The notes under the pieces are model-generated. The model did not search any database. It worked only from the letters and a program-made list of their open reading frames with translations, and had not been told where the DNA came from. Shown piece after piece: positions 1 to 11,212 of a stretch of 64,000 nucleotides of DNA. Source of the DNA: Bemisia tabaci (lineage: Eukaryota > Arthropoda > Insecta > Hemiptera > Aleyrodidae). Location: positions 34,028,263 through 34,092,262 of the forward strand of contig NC_092800.1 in assembly GCF_918797505.1 (NCBI RefSeq), read 5' to 3'. Numbering within the stretch: the first letter of the stretch is position 1; each line of letters starts with the position of its first letter. A program made the position numbers and the translations under genes.

Positions 1-566
1 TTTGAAGAGTTTGCCTGCAAAGGGACGGTTTCGAAAAATATTTGTTTTAAGCAAAACACAGTTGAAATTTTGAGTAAACAGCGTTACACATTTGGGCCTA
101 AAATTTCACAAATAGCTAGGAGCATTAGTTTATCATATTAACATAAGAATACGTTTGTGACGATGCTGTGTGTCTGGCCTTAAAAACAAGAACAAATTTG
201 AAATATACCTTTTCAGGGGCAAACTCTTCAATTCCTGGAGTCAAGTTTAAAAATGTATTCCTATTAAGTCCAATTGGACTTTTTAAAGATCCCGTGGAAC
301 TTGTAAACAAATCAGGGAGCGGCACCAACACGGCAATGCTCTCCCAATAAAAGCACTCCAGGTCCGCCGATGCGTATTGCCCCCACTCAATCCTAAACAA
401 CATCCAACAAACATCTGTATCAAGATAAACGTCCTAGGATCCGCTATCGGCATTTCCTACCTGGTAGTATACGAGCCGTCCCAAGCGATCGAGAAGATCA
501 GGAGTTACCGTCACATCCACAGACCGTATATCAAGTCCTCGCACGGCGCAGGACACACGAAACACA
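1..566 (-). pseudogene. Edge of an unrecognised spliced gene, with an in-frame stop
   Basis: Minus-strand frame that looks coding and runs off the left edge. It reads from about 566 down to 209, meets a donor-type junction (exon ...GAAAAG, intron GTATATTT), and an acceptor (CCCTTTGCAG) precedes a last short exon at 14-1. Splicing out 15-208 (194 nt) keeps the frame. The conceptual protein includes VTPDLLDRLGRLVYYQ and then WMLFRIEWGQYASADLECF, with normal composition for a globular protein. One TAG at 434-436 interrupts it. That stop ends a 27-nt segment (434-460) that begins GT and ends AG, which is too short for a normal intron. A CTCCAG acceptor-like site lies at about 567. I do not recognise the family. 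It could be a host pseudogene, an exon of a mobile-element protein or an endogenised sequence. Two open segments in the same frame support coding origin; the stop argues against present function. Confidence 0.4.
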
Positions 567-897
567 CTGGAGGGACACGGGAAAACACTAGAAGGGTCCC
601 GAAAAAACGGTGGGAGGGAGCTCTCCGGGGAGCAGGTGATCGGGAAGGAGTCGCGTACTCGAATCGGGAGTACCCGGCTACGGCATCGCCACGGCACGAG
701 AGATTAGCCGTTATCGGTGACGATAGTGGAGATAGCTCAACTGCGGACGGCCCGGCCGACAGTGGGTCAAGTCAATAAAGTGGTCGGACAAGAAATTTTG
801 ACTAATATTGCACATTTGGATGTTTAATTCGTCAGAATTAGCAACCCCAATAGCAGAACCACAGAAGGAAAAGATAAATATTATGTACGGAAGTTAA
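567..897. other. No gene recognised
   Basis: GC-rich to about 778, with reading frames open on both strands, then AT-rich. The frame of the preceding remnant stays open to about 697, but its composition (Ser/Pro/Arg-rich) is not convincing as exon. No repeat copy was seen elsewhere in the window. Confidence 0.3.
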
Positions 898-1120
898 TTT
901 TTTTTATATAATGCATGCATACAAAAGTGTTAAAGGTGAACATTTTTATGTAACCATTATATAAAAAAATGTTAGAATTTTCGTGAGCTTCTCGCGAACG
1001 TACTAAAAATTCTCCTAATTCGCGAAATGCTCACGAAAATGATCACCTATTTTTGTATATAATCGTTACATAAAAATGTTCGCTTTTAACACTTTTGTAT
1101 GCATGCGTTATATAAAAAAA
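898..1120. repeat. Foldback TIR element (MITE), 223 bp
   Basis: The two ends are near-perfect inverted repeats of about 60 bp. The left begins T(8)ATATAATGCATGC and the right ends GCATGCGTTATATA(7). Both arms carry the matching inner block with ACATTTTTATGTAAC. The centre also pairs, through TTTTCGTGAGC and GCTCACGAAAA, so the whole unit can form one hairpin. No coding capacity. Only one copy was found here. Confidence 0.75.
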
Positions 1121-1317
1121 TAAAAAATGTGTGTATAAAAAAAATTACCTTATCTAGCTTTTATCATTTTTCATATATTACGGTCAGGTCTGAACTTTGA
1201 TTTTTTTTTATATAAGCGTTACACGTTTTTTGTATAAAACGATAATTTAGATAACAGATATGTTTTTTTAATACTTTTTTTAGAAAAACAAAAATGTGTT
1301 CTGCTACTAGGGATTTG

Positions 1318-1993
1318 GACGTATTTATGCTAAAAGGAACTATGTGGAAGTGGAGAGATGGGGTGTGCTCGTGGTGAGCTATAGATAAGAAACAATGTAA
1401 AAGTGGATATAGCAGGGTGTCCATTAAAGGAGACTGGCCAAAAATCAGTACTTTTACGGTACTTTTTTAGTACATTCCCAAGAAATTCAGTACCTCCTTA
1501 ACAGAAAATTTCAGTACTTATTCAGTGCCTTCATTTGACGAAATTCAAAAAATTTCAGAAATTTGAATTTCTCGCTCAAATTGCGACAAAAACGACAAAA
1601 ATCGGACCTTCTTGCGGAATTTCCGCACTTTTTCAGTACTTCCGGATCGCCCTTAAAAGATCAGTACTATTTCCGAACTTTCCGGGAATTCCGGACTTGT
1701 AGACACCTGGATATAGTTCCTTTTGAGAAAATGGAAAAGCGGGGTTTGACATTAAATCAAAAGGAACTGAGCGCTAACTCTTGAGCCGTGGGCATGTGAC
1801 AAGAGCGTTGAGGACAGGGCTCATGAATTAAAAACTGACGACCTAGTCGTCGTTGCTCGTGTCGCGCCCGGCCCGGTCCCACCGCTGACGTCACTGGCGC
1901 TTTTAAAGTCCCACTCATTCTTATGGCCCGAGCACTAACGAGCACACCCCATCTTTCCACTTGCACATAGTTCCATTTCGCATAAATACATCC
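1318..1993. mobile_element. Family C TIR element carrying a nested hAT-like insert
   Basis: Left end GGACGTATTTATGC plus a matching stretch through GGAACTATGTG and GGGGTGTGCTCG. The right end is its inverted copy with a few mismatches, finishing GCATAAATACATCC. ATTT flanks the element on both sides (1314-1317 and 1994-1997), a 4-bp target-site duplication shared in form by the other family C copies. A second element sits inside at 1413-1708. No ORF of note. Confidence 0.75.
1413..1708. mobile_element. Nested hAT-like MITE with 8-bp TSD
   Basis: Begins CAGGGTGTCCATTAAAGG and ends AGACACCT. It is flanked by an exact 8-bp direct repeat GGATATAG (1405-1412, 1709-1716). CAGGG termini with 8-bp TSDs are typical of the hAT superfamily. 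The interior is built of repeats containing TTCAGTACCT and CAGTAC. The same left half recurs at 11825-11995. It is younger than the family C element it interrupts. Confidence 0.7.
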
Positions 1994-2005
1994 ATTTTAC
2001 ATTTT

Positions 2006-2148
2006 AAGGGGTGCTTCGAAAGGAAAATTTCACGAGGAAACCAATGGAGCCACTTTTGAAACCTCAAAATTGTGTGTGAATGGAGTTATGAGCTTTTAAA
2101 GTTTCCAAATTTTGTCCGACCTCTCCTATTGGCTCGATCCACAGTGCG
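2006..2148 (+). repeat. Family H element, 3' half
   Basis: Matches the second half of the 59853-60089 element: GAAAATTTCACGAGG, then TCCAAATTTTGTCCGACCT, ending GCTCGATCCACAGTGCG. The 5' half is missing. Other copies are at 36966-37850 (interrupted) and 44036-44297 (reverse). Confidence 0.6.
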
Positions 2149-2215
2149 CCGCGGCCCGATTCAAAGACGAAGAGACGCAGCGCGCAGTGTCACTTCTAGT
2201 CCGATCCAGCGCACG

Positions 2216-2275
2216 GGTGTGTTGAAGAACGACGTATGAGAGTTCCAACGATGCCGAATTTCCTTCGAAAAAATA
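2216..2275 (+). repeat. Degenerate left end of a family A element
   Basis: GAAGAACGACGTATGAGAGT followed by GATGCCGAATTTCC matches the family A left end (AAGAACGCCGTATGA, GTTGCCAAATTTCC) with several substitutions. No matching right end nearby, so a truncated copy. Confidence 0.5.
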
Positions 2276-2489
2276 TTTATTTGCGAGGATGGTGATATCT
2301 ATGACGGAAATTTACAGACGAATGGAGAAATTGCAGATGTCTGAACTTTGATGAAATTTGTGCTTAAGTGGAAACTACTGAGAGAACTGAACACGAGGAT
2401 GCCTTGGGTTCATAAATTGAACAGCTATTCCACCGTGCTAAGGAAGAACGCCGTATGAACATTCGAGAGTTGCCAAATGTCCCTTGATA

Positions 2490-3821
2490 TATATATATGA
2501 GTCGCTTTTATAGCGCTCTTTGGCGCTGTGCGACGCCTAATCGCCACAAAGCTCGGTCTTCCCACAGGTCATCAGGGAGTTGACAATCTCTTATCTCATT
2601 TAACACCCCCTGTCGCCAACCTCTCACTGGGCGTCCCCTACGTCTCCTCCCAGGAGGAACCCAATCAAGCATCTTTTTTGGCAGCCTCTCTTCCGTCATC
2701 CTATTGACATGACCATACCAAACAAGTTGTTTGGTCATGACGTCGAACACGATGTCATTTTCGACTTCCATTATCTGACGCACCCTATCATTACGGACCC
2801 GATCTCTCCTAGAAATTCCTGCTGACCTTCTCCAGAAATCCATCTCCGTTGCTCTTAGCATATCCTGTGTCCGTTTCTTCAGCTGCCAAACTTCACATCC
2901 GTATGTTAATATACTTTTGACTACAGCGTTGTAAATCCTCCTCTTGTTATCTTTGGAAATCCGCTGATCCCAGAGGATTCCATTTAACATCGCTATAGCC
3001 TTCCTTGCTAAGGTGTTCCTTTCCCTGATAGCTTGATCCGTCCTTCCATCCTGGGTCAACCGCACTCCCAAGTACTTAAAGTGCTCGCAGCCTTTGATCT
3101 GCTGCCCATCCTCCAACTCAATGCTTTGCTGATCACCGCCAAAAGTCATCTTCTCAGATTTGGATATGCTGACTTCCAGACCCCACTTCCGATACTCTTC
3201 TACTAACTTGCGCATCATGTATTCCGCGTCATCTTGATCTTGAGCAACCACCACCTGGTCATCAGCAAAGCACAGAGTAAACAGAGTTTCGAGATCACCC
3301 AAGGGGACACCCATACCAGAGCATTTCTTTTTCCATTCTTTTAGCACGCACTCGAGATAAATTTTAAATAATGTTGGCGACAAACAACATCCCTGTTTTA
3401 AACCCTTAGTCACATTAAATCCCGCTGACAACCCCCCATGGCACTTAACTTTGGTAAAACTCCCTTTATAAAATCGCTTAACAGCGTCAATCAACCCCCG
3501 TTAAAATTCGATTTTTCCAAGGCCTCCCAAAGTTTCACCAACGGCACGCTGTCATACGCCTTCTGGAGATCCACAAAAATTAAATGCAGTTCCTGAGCTA
3601 CGGCCATTTTCTTCTCAATGACCTGGACAATAACAAAGAGGTGATCTATCGTAGACCTGCCAGCTCTAAAACCAGCCTGCTCCTCTGCTTCGTGATCCTG
3701 CCATTCGTCCTCGATCTTCGCTTTCAGTATCTTCCCGTACACTTTGCTTATTGTCCCGGTCACTGAGAGCCCCCGGTAGTTGTTACAGTCGTCCTTCCTA
3801 CCCTTCTTTTTGTAGATGGCC
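2490..3821 (-). pseudogene. 5'-truncated RTE-like non-LTR retrotransposon (RT domain)
   Basis: Encodes most of a reverse transcriptase, which copies element RNA into DNA at the target site. In the first frame (3821-3491): fingers NYRGLSVTGTISKVYGKIL, then QAGFRAGRSTIDHLF, then the catalytic-Asp motif A LIFVDLQKAYDSVP. In the second (3494-2508): motif B GLKQGCCLSPTLFKIYL, motif C FADD, then LEVSISKSEKMTF and FKYLGVRL. The C-terminal tail YGHVNRMTEERLPKK...GRRRRGRP is typical of RTE-like elements. The frames are offset by one base at a C run (3495-3499, plus strand), so the copy cannot make a continuous protein. The endonuclease domain and 5' end are missing, usual for target-primed insertions. 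The element begins exactly at the TSD, and its 3' end is a short TA tandem (2490-2499) rather than poly(A). A 13-bp TSD, ATGTCCCTTGATA, flanks it. Clade assignment is from memory. Confidence 0.85.
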
Positions 3822-4030
3822 ATGTCCCTTGATAAAGCATGTATTTTTGACGACATTCATGCACATTTTTCCTTGAAATTTTCAGGTGTTTTAGATTAAA
3901 TTGCGTACAAAATTGTCTGAAACTTTCGGAAAATAATAGTCACAATTTTCCCAGAAAATTCGGTATTTATCGGAGGAGACTTGGGATTCAAAGAAATAAT
4001 TCAATGTTGAGAAAGTAAAAACCTAGGATT

Positions 4031-4169
4031 CAAAGAAAATTATTTATTATTTTTCAAGAAAATTATTCATTATTCTTCAAGAAAATTATTTATTATTTTT
4101 CAAGAATATTATCCATTAATTTTCAAGAAAAACGTTTATTATTTTTCAAGAAAATGATTCAACATTTTT
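4031..4169 (+). repeat. 23-bp minisatellite, about 6 units
   Basis: Units begin at 4055, 4078, 4101, 4124 and 4147, plus a 24-bp first unit at 4031. Each is close to CAAGAAAATTATTTATTATT plus TTT. It lies in the right part of the interrupted family A copy and appears to be a local expansion of it. Confidence 0.85.
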
Positions 4170-4611
4170 CAAGGAAATTCCGCGTTTTATCGACAGCGAA
4201 TTGGCACCATCTGGGTGTTCATACGATGTATTTCCTAACTGAGAGACAATACCCATCGTTGCCCCCACACCTGCTTGCTGCTAATTACTTCGACCGACAG
4301 TATTTAGCGCCGCCGATTCGCGGTTGCGCGATGGCTTTAGATTACGACCGATATGCGCAGCCATAAAGCGTTTTTTCGTACTGGTTCGAGAAAATTAGAA
4401 CCCTGGAGTAACCCTATAGAGAGAGTATGAACACTAGGTCACGTGAAAACCCTTGGGGTCCAGAAAAATTGCGGCTTCCCGGATGAGAGGGGGCTGTTGC
4501 CGGAGACAATTTATGTATTTTAGAGACAAACCCCGCACCCCCAATCTAAGCAATGTAATCATGCGAGGTAAATTAAAATTTAAGTTCAGAGACCAACGCC
4601 ACTCTCCACCT

Positions 4612-4800
4612 TATGATGATTGATGAGCAACGCGTGAAGCATATAATTCGCACAATGATGATGGATAAATGTTCAACTGAGCACTTGCAAGGCGAGATTT
4701 TGCATATTGGATCAGGTTTGCCAAACCAACTGCTCGACACTTCGGCCATCAGTCATCATAAGACGAATCTGAGCGGTGACTTTCGAGTATAACTTTTGCA
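4612..4800 (+). repeat. Dispersed repeat, three copies in the window
   Basis: Contains TGATGATTGATGAGCAAC, then GGATCAGGTTTGCCAAACC, then GGCCATCAGTCATCATAAG. A plus-strand relative lies at 52473-52660 and a reverse-strand partial copy at 10065-10195. No TIRs or ORF were identified, so the type is unknown. Confidence 0.55.
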
Positions 4801-4824
4801 CAATATGAAAAATAAGAGAGCATG

Positions 4825-5051
4825 CACTGGAAAAAAAACACATTGGATCTAGAGTCCAGACTCTTAAAAACATCGACAAGAAAAAGTACTCTTGATTCAA
4901 TCAGAATCTAGCTTAAATCAAGAACCAAGCCTCTTAATTTAAGCGGATTTCGTTTTGATTCAAGCAAAAATCTGATTGAATCAAGAGTATTTTTTCTTGT
5001 CAATGTTTTCAAGAGTCTGGACTCTAGATCCAATGTGTTTTTTTTCCAGTG
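4825..5051. mobile_element. Family B MITE, copy 1
   Basis: Starts CACTGGAAAAAAAACACATT and ends with the inverted form TTTTTTTTCCAGTG. The long arms include GGATCTAGAGTCCAGACTC and its complement, so it folds back almost completely. TG occurs on both flanks (4823-4824, 5052-5053), a 2-bp TSD. It is non-coding; short frames inside it are shadows of the inverted arms. Confidence 0.85.
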
Positions 5052-5183
5052 TGGTTTCTATTATACATTATAATATCCGCTTGTTGTCATCCTTCAGTAG
5101 TTACCACCTTCTTACACTTTTTGCTGATCTTAATAGAGATCTGTATGTATGCGTAAAAACCTTTTTCCAGCGAAACGTCTGCT

Positions 5184-5330
5184 TAAAATCGATAGATAAA
5201 GCTATAGAGGAAGGAGACAGAGGAAAAATTGAGTAGTCATATTGGTTGAACCGGGTAGTTTTTATGAAATAATTAATTGGGGTAATCATAGACTTACTGT
5301 GGGATCTCTAGTGGGTAGCCGTTAGTCAGT
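5184..5330 (+). repeat. Family I foldback, partial
   Basis: GATAGATAAAGCTATAGAGG followed by GGAGACAGAGG and TATTGGTTGAAC matches the left half of the fuller copies at 12861-13108 and 43651-43892. The right half is degenerate. Confidence 0.5.
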
Positions 5331-5333
5331 CTA

Positions 5334-5543
5334 CACGGCAAAAAATGGATTGTTGATTCAACGACGAAATTGTTAGAAAATATGTCCGACATGTTTCAAA
5401 TGTACATTTTAAAAAAACGAAAAAAACAAATTTAATCGCAAGGGTCGTTACATCAGCATTTTTTTTATTGTAAAATCTACATTGAAACATGTCGGACATT
5501 TTTTAATACAACATTTTTAATCAGAAATTCTATTTTTTCCGTG
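5334..5543. mobile_element. TIR element flanked by TA, 210 bp
   Basis: Ends CACGGCAAAAAAT and ATTTTTTCCGTG with an inner inverted pair around ATGTCCGACATGTTTCAA and TTGAAACATGTCGGACAT. TA precedes and follows the termini, compatible with a 2-bp TA duplication. Singleton in this window. Confidence 0.7.
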
Positions 5544-7257
5544 TATTATTTACATCCATTGTGCACGACATTGCATGGCAACCACCCGCTTCCACCACAA
5601 GAACTGTTGCATTTTTTATCCGTCTTCTTTACCTATGACTTCGGTTATCAATTTCAAAAATCAGCCCATAGGTGTAACACACAAAATTAATTTCAAAATT
5701 GAGTAATCACGGCTGCCTATGCCGACGTCAAACTTACGGTGATAAAAGCAAATACAACTTCATTTTATGTCAGAACGAATCATCTGTCTGCATTTTCCAA
5801 CTTTTTCAGATCCCAGAAAGTCTTATTAAGCCGACTTCACATGTGCGGATCTGAAATGTATACCCCGTGCAGTGTTCATATTCTCCCTCAATGCACTTTA
5901 TTACGGGGAAAAAAAACTTTTTTCATTTATAATTTTTTGGGGGATACCAAGGGGAAAAGAGACATCGATCGGGTAGGACACATCCAAAAAGAAAGTCGGA
6001 TTTAGTTATACTGAATTCCTCAGATGTCATCAGAAACGCAAGATCAAAACAAGTTTTAGTTGTATATACTTTCCCATATTTGAGTTCTCCTCCACCTCTC
6101 TCAGAACGAAAACAGGATCATATTGACATGTTACCATAGAGCAGATGCCATAGAGGCAAAAATACAGTTTTAAGGGAACTAGGTTTTTCTCAAAACAATA
6201 ATTTCCGAGCAAACAGCAAACTTTAAGCCACTACTATTTTGTTTCGGATTTCGGCGCAACATTGTGCGGCATTTTTAGTGACAAAATATGTGGAAAATCC
6301 TTCTCAAAAATAAAGACGTGCACTAATATTTTCATTTCAAGTATTTTGCAACTAATTACTCTTGGAAGGGGAGAAATAGGAGCCTTAGATCCACCACTCG
6401 CCACCTACATCCTTACTTCGTCGCAGCATTATAATGCCGGATTGCCACGCTTCGCGCCTTGGGTAATAGCAGCGCACGGCCGAAACGCCTTCAAAACTGT
6501 GTGTATGCAATACGGACATCCCTCAAGCACGAATAGTTGTATTCAAGCGATGGCACTAACGTCGCACCCCGTCCGATGTTTCCGTGTCCTGGTGCTACAC
6601 TCGTTGTGTGAAATACCCCAGACTTAGCCTCCATACGACTAGATTTAACTTAAACTCGTCCGCTACACAGAAATACTCTTTTTCAAAAAGGCCCTGGATA
6701 TGAAAGAATTAAATTACTCACTCAAAAAAACGCTCGAGCTCGATTAGAAGAAATGCTCTGCATTGTACTGACCTGCAAAAAAAACAAAGGAAGAATTTTA
6801 CATTAGAGTTTAATAAACATGAATATTTGCGGAGCTTATGGAAGAAAGGCGGTGAATGACAGGATTGAATGAACTCCAACCTTCCAACCAAGAAGGGGAG
6901 GAGGATGATGAGGAAAGAGAGGAGGAAAAAAAAGGACAAATAGATGGAAGACAGAGAGAGGGAGAGGATAATTATGATGATGACATCGGACTTTGTAGGA
7001 TGACTTGCAAGGATTTTGTAGGTTAATACAATAAGATACTTTTATTTAATTCATACTACATCGACGATGAAACTCCCAAACCACTATCTCGATCCCGGTG
7101 CTTAAAAATCTCCGCTCTCATTTTACTTTTTTTATAGAAGAACAAATAAACTTCATTTCTTGAACTTTGACAGAATTTTCCTCGCGCAGAAGAGAAAATT
7201 CACGGAAATTTTTAAGAAATGACGCTGAACAGTTTATCAATTGAAAAAATACGTATG
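5544..7257. other. Unassigned AT-rich DNA
   Basis: No gene recognised. At 6485-6580 a stretch with GTATGCAATACGGACATCCC and AGCACGAATAGTTGTATTC matches the duplicated repeat at 19196-19780. A purine-rich run lies at 6840-6970. At 7140-7250, sequence around AAGAGAAAATTCACGG weakly resembles 15140-15260. Open frames of about 120 codons at 6262-6627 lack motifs. Confidence 0.35.
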
Positions 7258-7390
7258 ACATCGGACGTCTGCTGAATCAAAACGAAATCCGCTAGATTTA
7301 GAAGCTTCATCGTCGATTAAGCTCAAAGTCATTGAAACAAAGAGTACTTGACTTGAATCACGTTGTAAAAGAGTCTGGACTATAGATCCT
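7258..7390 (+). repeat. Degenerate family B remnant
   Basis: GAATCAAAACGAAATCCGCT, then TTGAATCACG and GAGTCTGGACTATAGATCC correspond to the middle and right arm of family B. The CACTGG ends are lost. Confidence 0.45.
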
Positions 7391-7546
7391 ACCGTCCGTT
7401 TCCGGTCAGAGGACCGTGCTGAAGCTACTCGTTGCTACGCCGGAATTTTCGGCCTGTGAGACCGGAACGCGGACGGTATTCCTATACAGCCGTAAGTACG
7501 GCTTTTAATGCCGAGTTTTTTTTTTTTTTTTTTTTTTTCAGTGCAG
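7391..7546 (+). repeat. CACTG-ended element, right part (relative of 8057-8243)
   Basis: Shares with 8057-8243 the blocks CGGCCTGTGAGACCGGAACG and CCGTAAGTACGG, then a T run ending TTCAGTG. The left end is not clear. The terminal T-rich CAGTG resembles families B and G although the interior differs. Confidence 0.5.
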
Positions 7547-8056
7547 CGCACGAGTGCTTTGGTACTTATATAAACCACGGCTACTCACTTTGCAGCCCCA
7601 TTCACGGTTGGTTTATACTCTGCCGTTTAACGAGTAAAACAGACAACGCGGTCGGGTTCATTTTGAGTAACACTCGGGATGAATCAAAAGCCCTCGGCGG
7701 AAGGGTCAAAAGCGGCGGGTAAAGGGTGAAAAAGGGGGCGGGAAATCTGAAAGGTCCTCTTCTTCGGGGGATCCAGGTGTGCCTGGCGAAACTTGAAAGT
7801 AAGCAAAGTAAAGGGATAGCGGTGACGCGGAGGGGTGGAGAGGGCGGGCGGGGCCGAAAGAAGAAAAACGGAATTTTAAGCGTCGGCGATGAGCGGCGGG
7901 ACGAGAGAAAAAGTTGTAGAAAGAAAAACGAGGCGGAATCAATCTCATGGCGAAAGTGTCCCGATCCCAGATCAGATCCGTTGCCAAACTTTGCCCCTTT
8001 TCCGCCTATTTTTGGGTTTTTTAAGGAAGGATCCCCAGTTGAGATGAACATTTTTA

Positions 8057-8243
8057 CACCGGAAAAAAATTCACTTACCGCCTGTTCCGGGCTTAGGGGC
8101 CGTAAGTTCCGGGTGCTGGAGCCTTAGTTTCGATTCCTCCGGGTGCCACGCCCGCAACTTTCGGCCTCTGAACCCGAAACGTGGACGATATATCAATTTA
8201 GCCCGTAAATACGGATTTTACAGCCGAAGTTTTTTTTTTCAGT
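8057..8243 (+). repeat. CACTG-type element, second copy
   Basis: Begins CACCGGAAAAAAATTCAC and ends AGTTTTTTTTTTCAGTC. The interior blocks CGGCCTCTGAACCCGAAACG and CCCGTAAATACGG match 7391-7546. Both termini are one substitution away from CACTGG/CAGTG. Confidence 0.5.
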
Positions 8244-8736
8244 CATAGGCAATATTATGTCATAATCTGCGAGAAATCTTGTATAATAGGCTTAATATTA
8301 TTTCAATATTTCGCCATAACTGAAAGGATGACATTTATTCATGATGATGGTATTTGACCGATATTTATTGAGTATTTTACAGAATTTTTAAACATTTATT
8401 CAGCATTACCCTTAAAATCTTGTTGCATATTGATTTAGAATTCCTCCAATATTTTTTTGAGTACTTTAATTTTATGTTTTACATTAGTGTTTATTCAAGA
8501 TTCGCACATTATACTTTATATATTTTAATTTAATTACTGATTTTAATTATTTGCTTAGGAAATATTATTAGGATATAATACATCTGAAGATATTTTCACA
8601 ATAAATAAATAAATTAATAGATGTATAAAATTAAATAATATCAATATTGAAAAGCGTAGCAATATTGTAACAGGTTTGTCTAGATATTCTTCCTTAACGG
8701 GGTCGTTGCGTGTGGAGCATATCCTTCGATAAAATA

Positions 8737-8787
<51 letters not shown>

Positions 8788-10064
8788 AGCAACAACAAAC
8801 ACGCAAATCGAATCCGAGTTTTGCAAAGCTCCGCTGTTGTTTTATATACAAAAGCAATGGTGAACGCTGTCAGTCGAAATTGTTACAGTACATTCTATAT
8901 CGGATGAAAACAAATCTATAAAAATTCTGAGAGATTGTGTACATCGGTTTTCCCTCGAACAAATGGGATGTGACAAGAAATCCACGACCTTGCAAATCGA
9001 GATGAGAGTTTCACGACTTTATGGACATAGAATGGGTATGCTTCACGTTTCCTTGAGATTCAATTAATTTTCACTTCAGTTACTTGTAACCAAAGACATA
9101 CAGACGGAGCGCTAGAAGAAGAAAATGAAGCCGCATCTCTCCTTTTGGTCAGAGCAGCAGAAAAACTAACTTTATCTGAGATTCCTGTAAGATTCCTCCT
9201 TGTTACCAAGCTAAAATAGGTTTATTATAAAAATTCAAAATCCCAACTTTATTCATAGGTTCGTTTTAGGCATTTAAAATGAGATTCGAAGAAGACATAT
9301 GGAAAAATGAAGAGGGCAAGTTCAAATCAAATCGTTTCCCGCGCATGGATTCACATCGCCAGAATGGCTTCAGATCTTCCCCGTGCTTTTAGATACGAGC
9401 ACTCCGTCTTTATGTCTTTGCTTGTAACACAAAAACATCGAATTCTTGAGCCAAGCCTGTTTATTTGCGTTAAAAAATTGCCTCTATCCCTGCTGACGCG
9501 GCAACAATGTGAGCAACCCCGTGGCGCGACGCGACAAGCATTGCAAGCCCACCGCCCTCAAACTTTCACTTTTTGTGTCAAATCTACTAATCTCAAAGAG
9601 GTCCCCTCCCCCTCCCGTCGGAAATCGGGAGCATGTATCAACGTCAGATATTCGCCTCCTCTCCCCTGCCCCCCTCTCCCGTGAATCCGAAATAATTTGC
9701 GCGTGGCGTCCCCCCTTCTTAATGAAGAAGACGATCAATGACCCAGCGTGTATTTTCGACGATTAACACGCACTAGTCGCGCGAAATGAGGAGGAACACG
9801 TGTTTTTTGCGCCGGAATTCGGAACGAGAGGATGCGGTTTCACGGCGTGTACAGACACGAGAGTCTGTTGTAAAATTTACGAGCAGAAGATTTAACTACG
9901 AATAAACTTATGTGGAGCCTCATTGAACATCATTAGGACTTCATTCTGCGATGCGAAACCAATTTATCTTATCTAGCTCGTCTCTGAAAACACCTATATG
10001 CACAGAGGCAGTAAATTTTAGAGAGTCCGCATTACTAGCTTTCCCACAGTGTAGAAATTGCTTT
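8244..10064. other. Unassigned, with a 42-bp poly(A) run
   Basis: Strongly AT-rich from 8250 to 8740, then an uninterrupted A run at about 8745-8786 that could be the tail of an old plus-strand retrocopy, although no TSD was found. A GC-richer stretch at 9480-9720 is open in several frames on both strands, with no recognisable protein. Confidence 0.35.
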
Positions 10065-10195
10065 CGAAAACGAACGGTCAGATTCGCCTTATGATGACAA
10101 TTGACCAATGAGTTCACCAATTGGTTTAGCAATCCTAAACTAACTTGCAAGAACTCGCCTGGCAAAGTGCTCGCCCCGAAATTCATCTGTCGCCT
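10065..10195 (-). repeat. Dispersed repeat, reverse partial copy
   Basis: The reverse complement contains AGGCGAGTTCTTGCAAG, GCTAAACCAATTGG and GTCATCATAAGGCGAATCTG, collinear with 4680-4795. Confidence 0.5.
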
Positions 10196-11212
10196 ATCCT
10201 GGGCCTAAATCCTCGATGCCTGAAATTTTTAACGTCCATATTTTTTAAAGAATCTTAAAATTTAACGCAAATTCCTGGTCTCCGCGTAGTCTTTAGGTAG
10301 CCTAGTTGCTGATCGTCGTAGTTAATTTACTAACTAACATCTTACAAAAAATATACGATAGTCTCTTTAAATTAAACAAATTTCATTTAAACTAAAGAAA
10401 AATTGTACGGTCAACTTCTGACAATATTATACAAAATATCTCGACATTGTGTATAACATACTTTAGCATTATTTTTACAAGTTCCGTGTTGTCGAAACAT
10501 TATTGTAAAAACATTCTTTACGATATCATTGACTTGAATGGAGGGAACGTGTGATGGTTTTGAAATCATTTCGTCATTATTTTTTTTAAAAAATCTAAAA
10601 TACATTGAAAATACTTTAAAAAAATCGTAGCGCCGACCGAAACTGAAGCGTCCAATCCCTCCTTACGTCACCAGCCCAAACCGAGAGACAACCGCGTTTC
10701 GTACATTCGACTTCTTCGACCAAACCGCGCCCACCAACAAACACACCCCCCCCCCCCCCCGCAGCAGGGATCGAGAATCACATAGAGCGGGGGAGGGGGG
10801 AAGTCGAACGAAAAGTTTTCCAGGCCGCACGGAGTTCGGTCGCCGGGAAAGTGATCAGTAAATATTGTCAGTGACGCGTGGCTTATGCGTCGAGCACGAA
10901 AGTTGGCGGTCCCCGCCAAGACGAAGTCCTCGGCGCTGCCGACTTAATCGCTATCGAATTATCTTAATCGATAAATAGCGTTGCCGAGATAGGGATCGCT
11001 CGATCGAGATGTTTCGATATCGATTCAAGTGTCGACGATGCTGCATTTTTCGCCCCGCGAGCAGCGAGGAATTTCAGGCGATAACACGGCCGGCCCGATC
11101 CCCAGGAACCGATCGAGTTTATTCAGTCAAGTTTATCTCGGCGCTGTTTGTCTTCCGCGGGGGAGTGATGTGGAGGGGGGGGGGGGCTCGAATCTTCCAG
11201 GGATCCTCCTCA
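10196..11212. other. Unassigned; CpG-rich island at about 10630-11200
   Basis: AT-rich to 10620, then a CpG-rich block with a C run (10747-10760) and G-rich runs (10789-10799, 11174-11187). No convincing exon. The short frames overlap on both strands, which reflects composition. Confidence 0.35.

Larger units (their letters stand above)
2432..4245. mobile_element. Family A MITE split by a retrotransposon
   Basis: The left part (2432-2489) has CCGTGCTAAGGAAGAACGCC and GTTGCCAAATGTCCCTTGAT. The right part (3822-4245) resumes with the typical family A interior (TTTTTCCTTGAAATTTTCAGG) and ends with GTGTTCATACGATGTATTTCC. ATGTCCCTTGATA occurs at both 2477-2489 and 3822-3834, so the interruption is a later insertion with target-site duplication. 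The right part also contains a local 23-bp minisatellite not seen in other copies. Confidence 0.75.
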
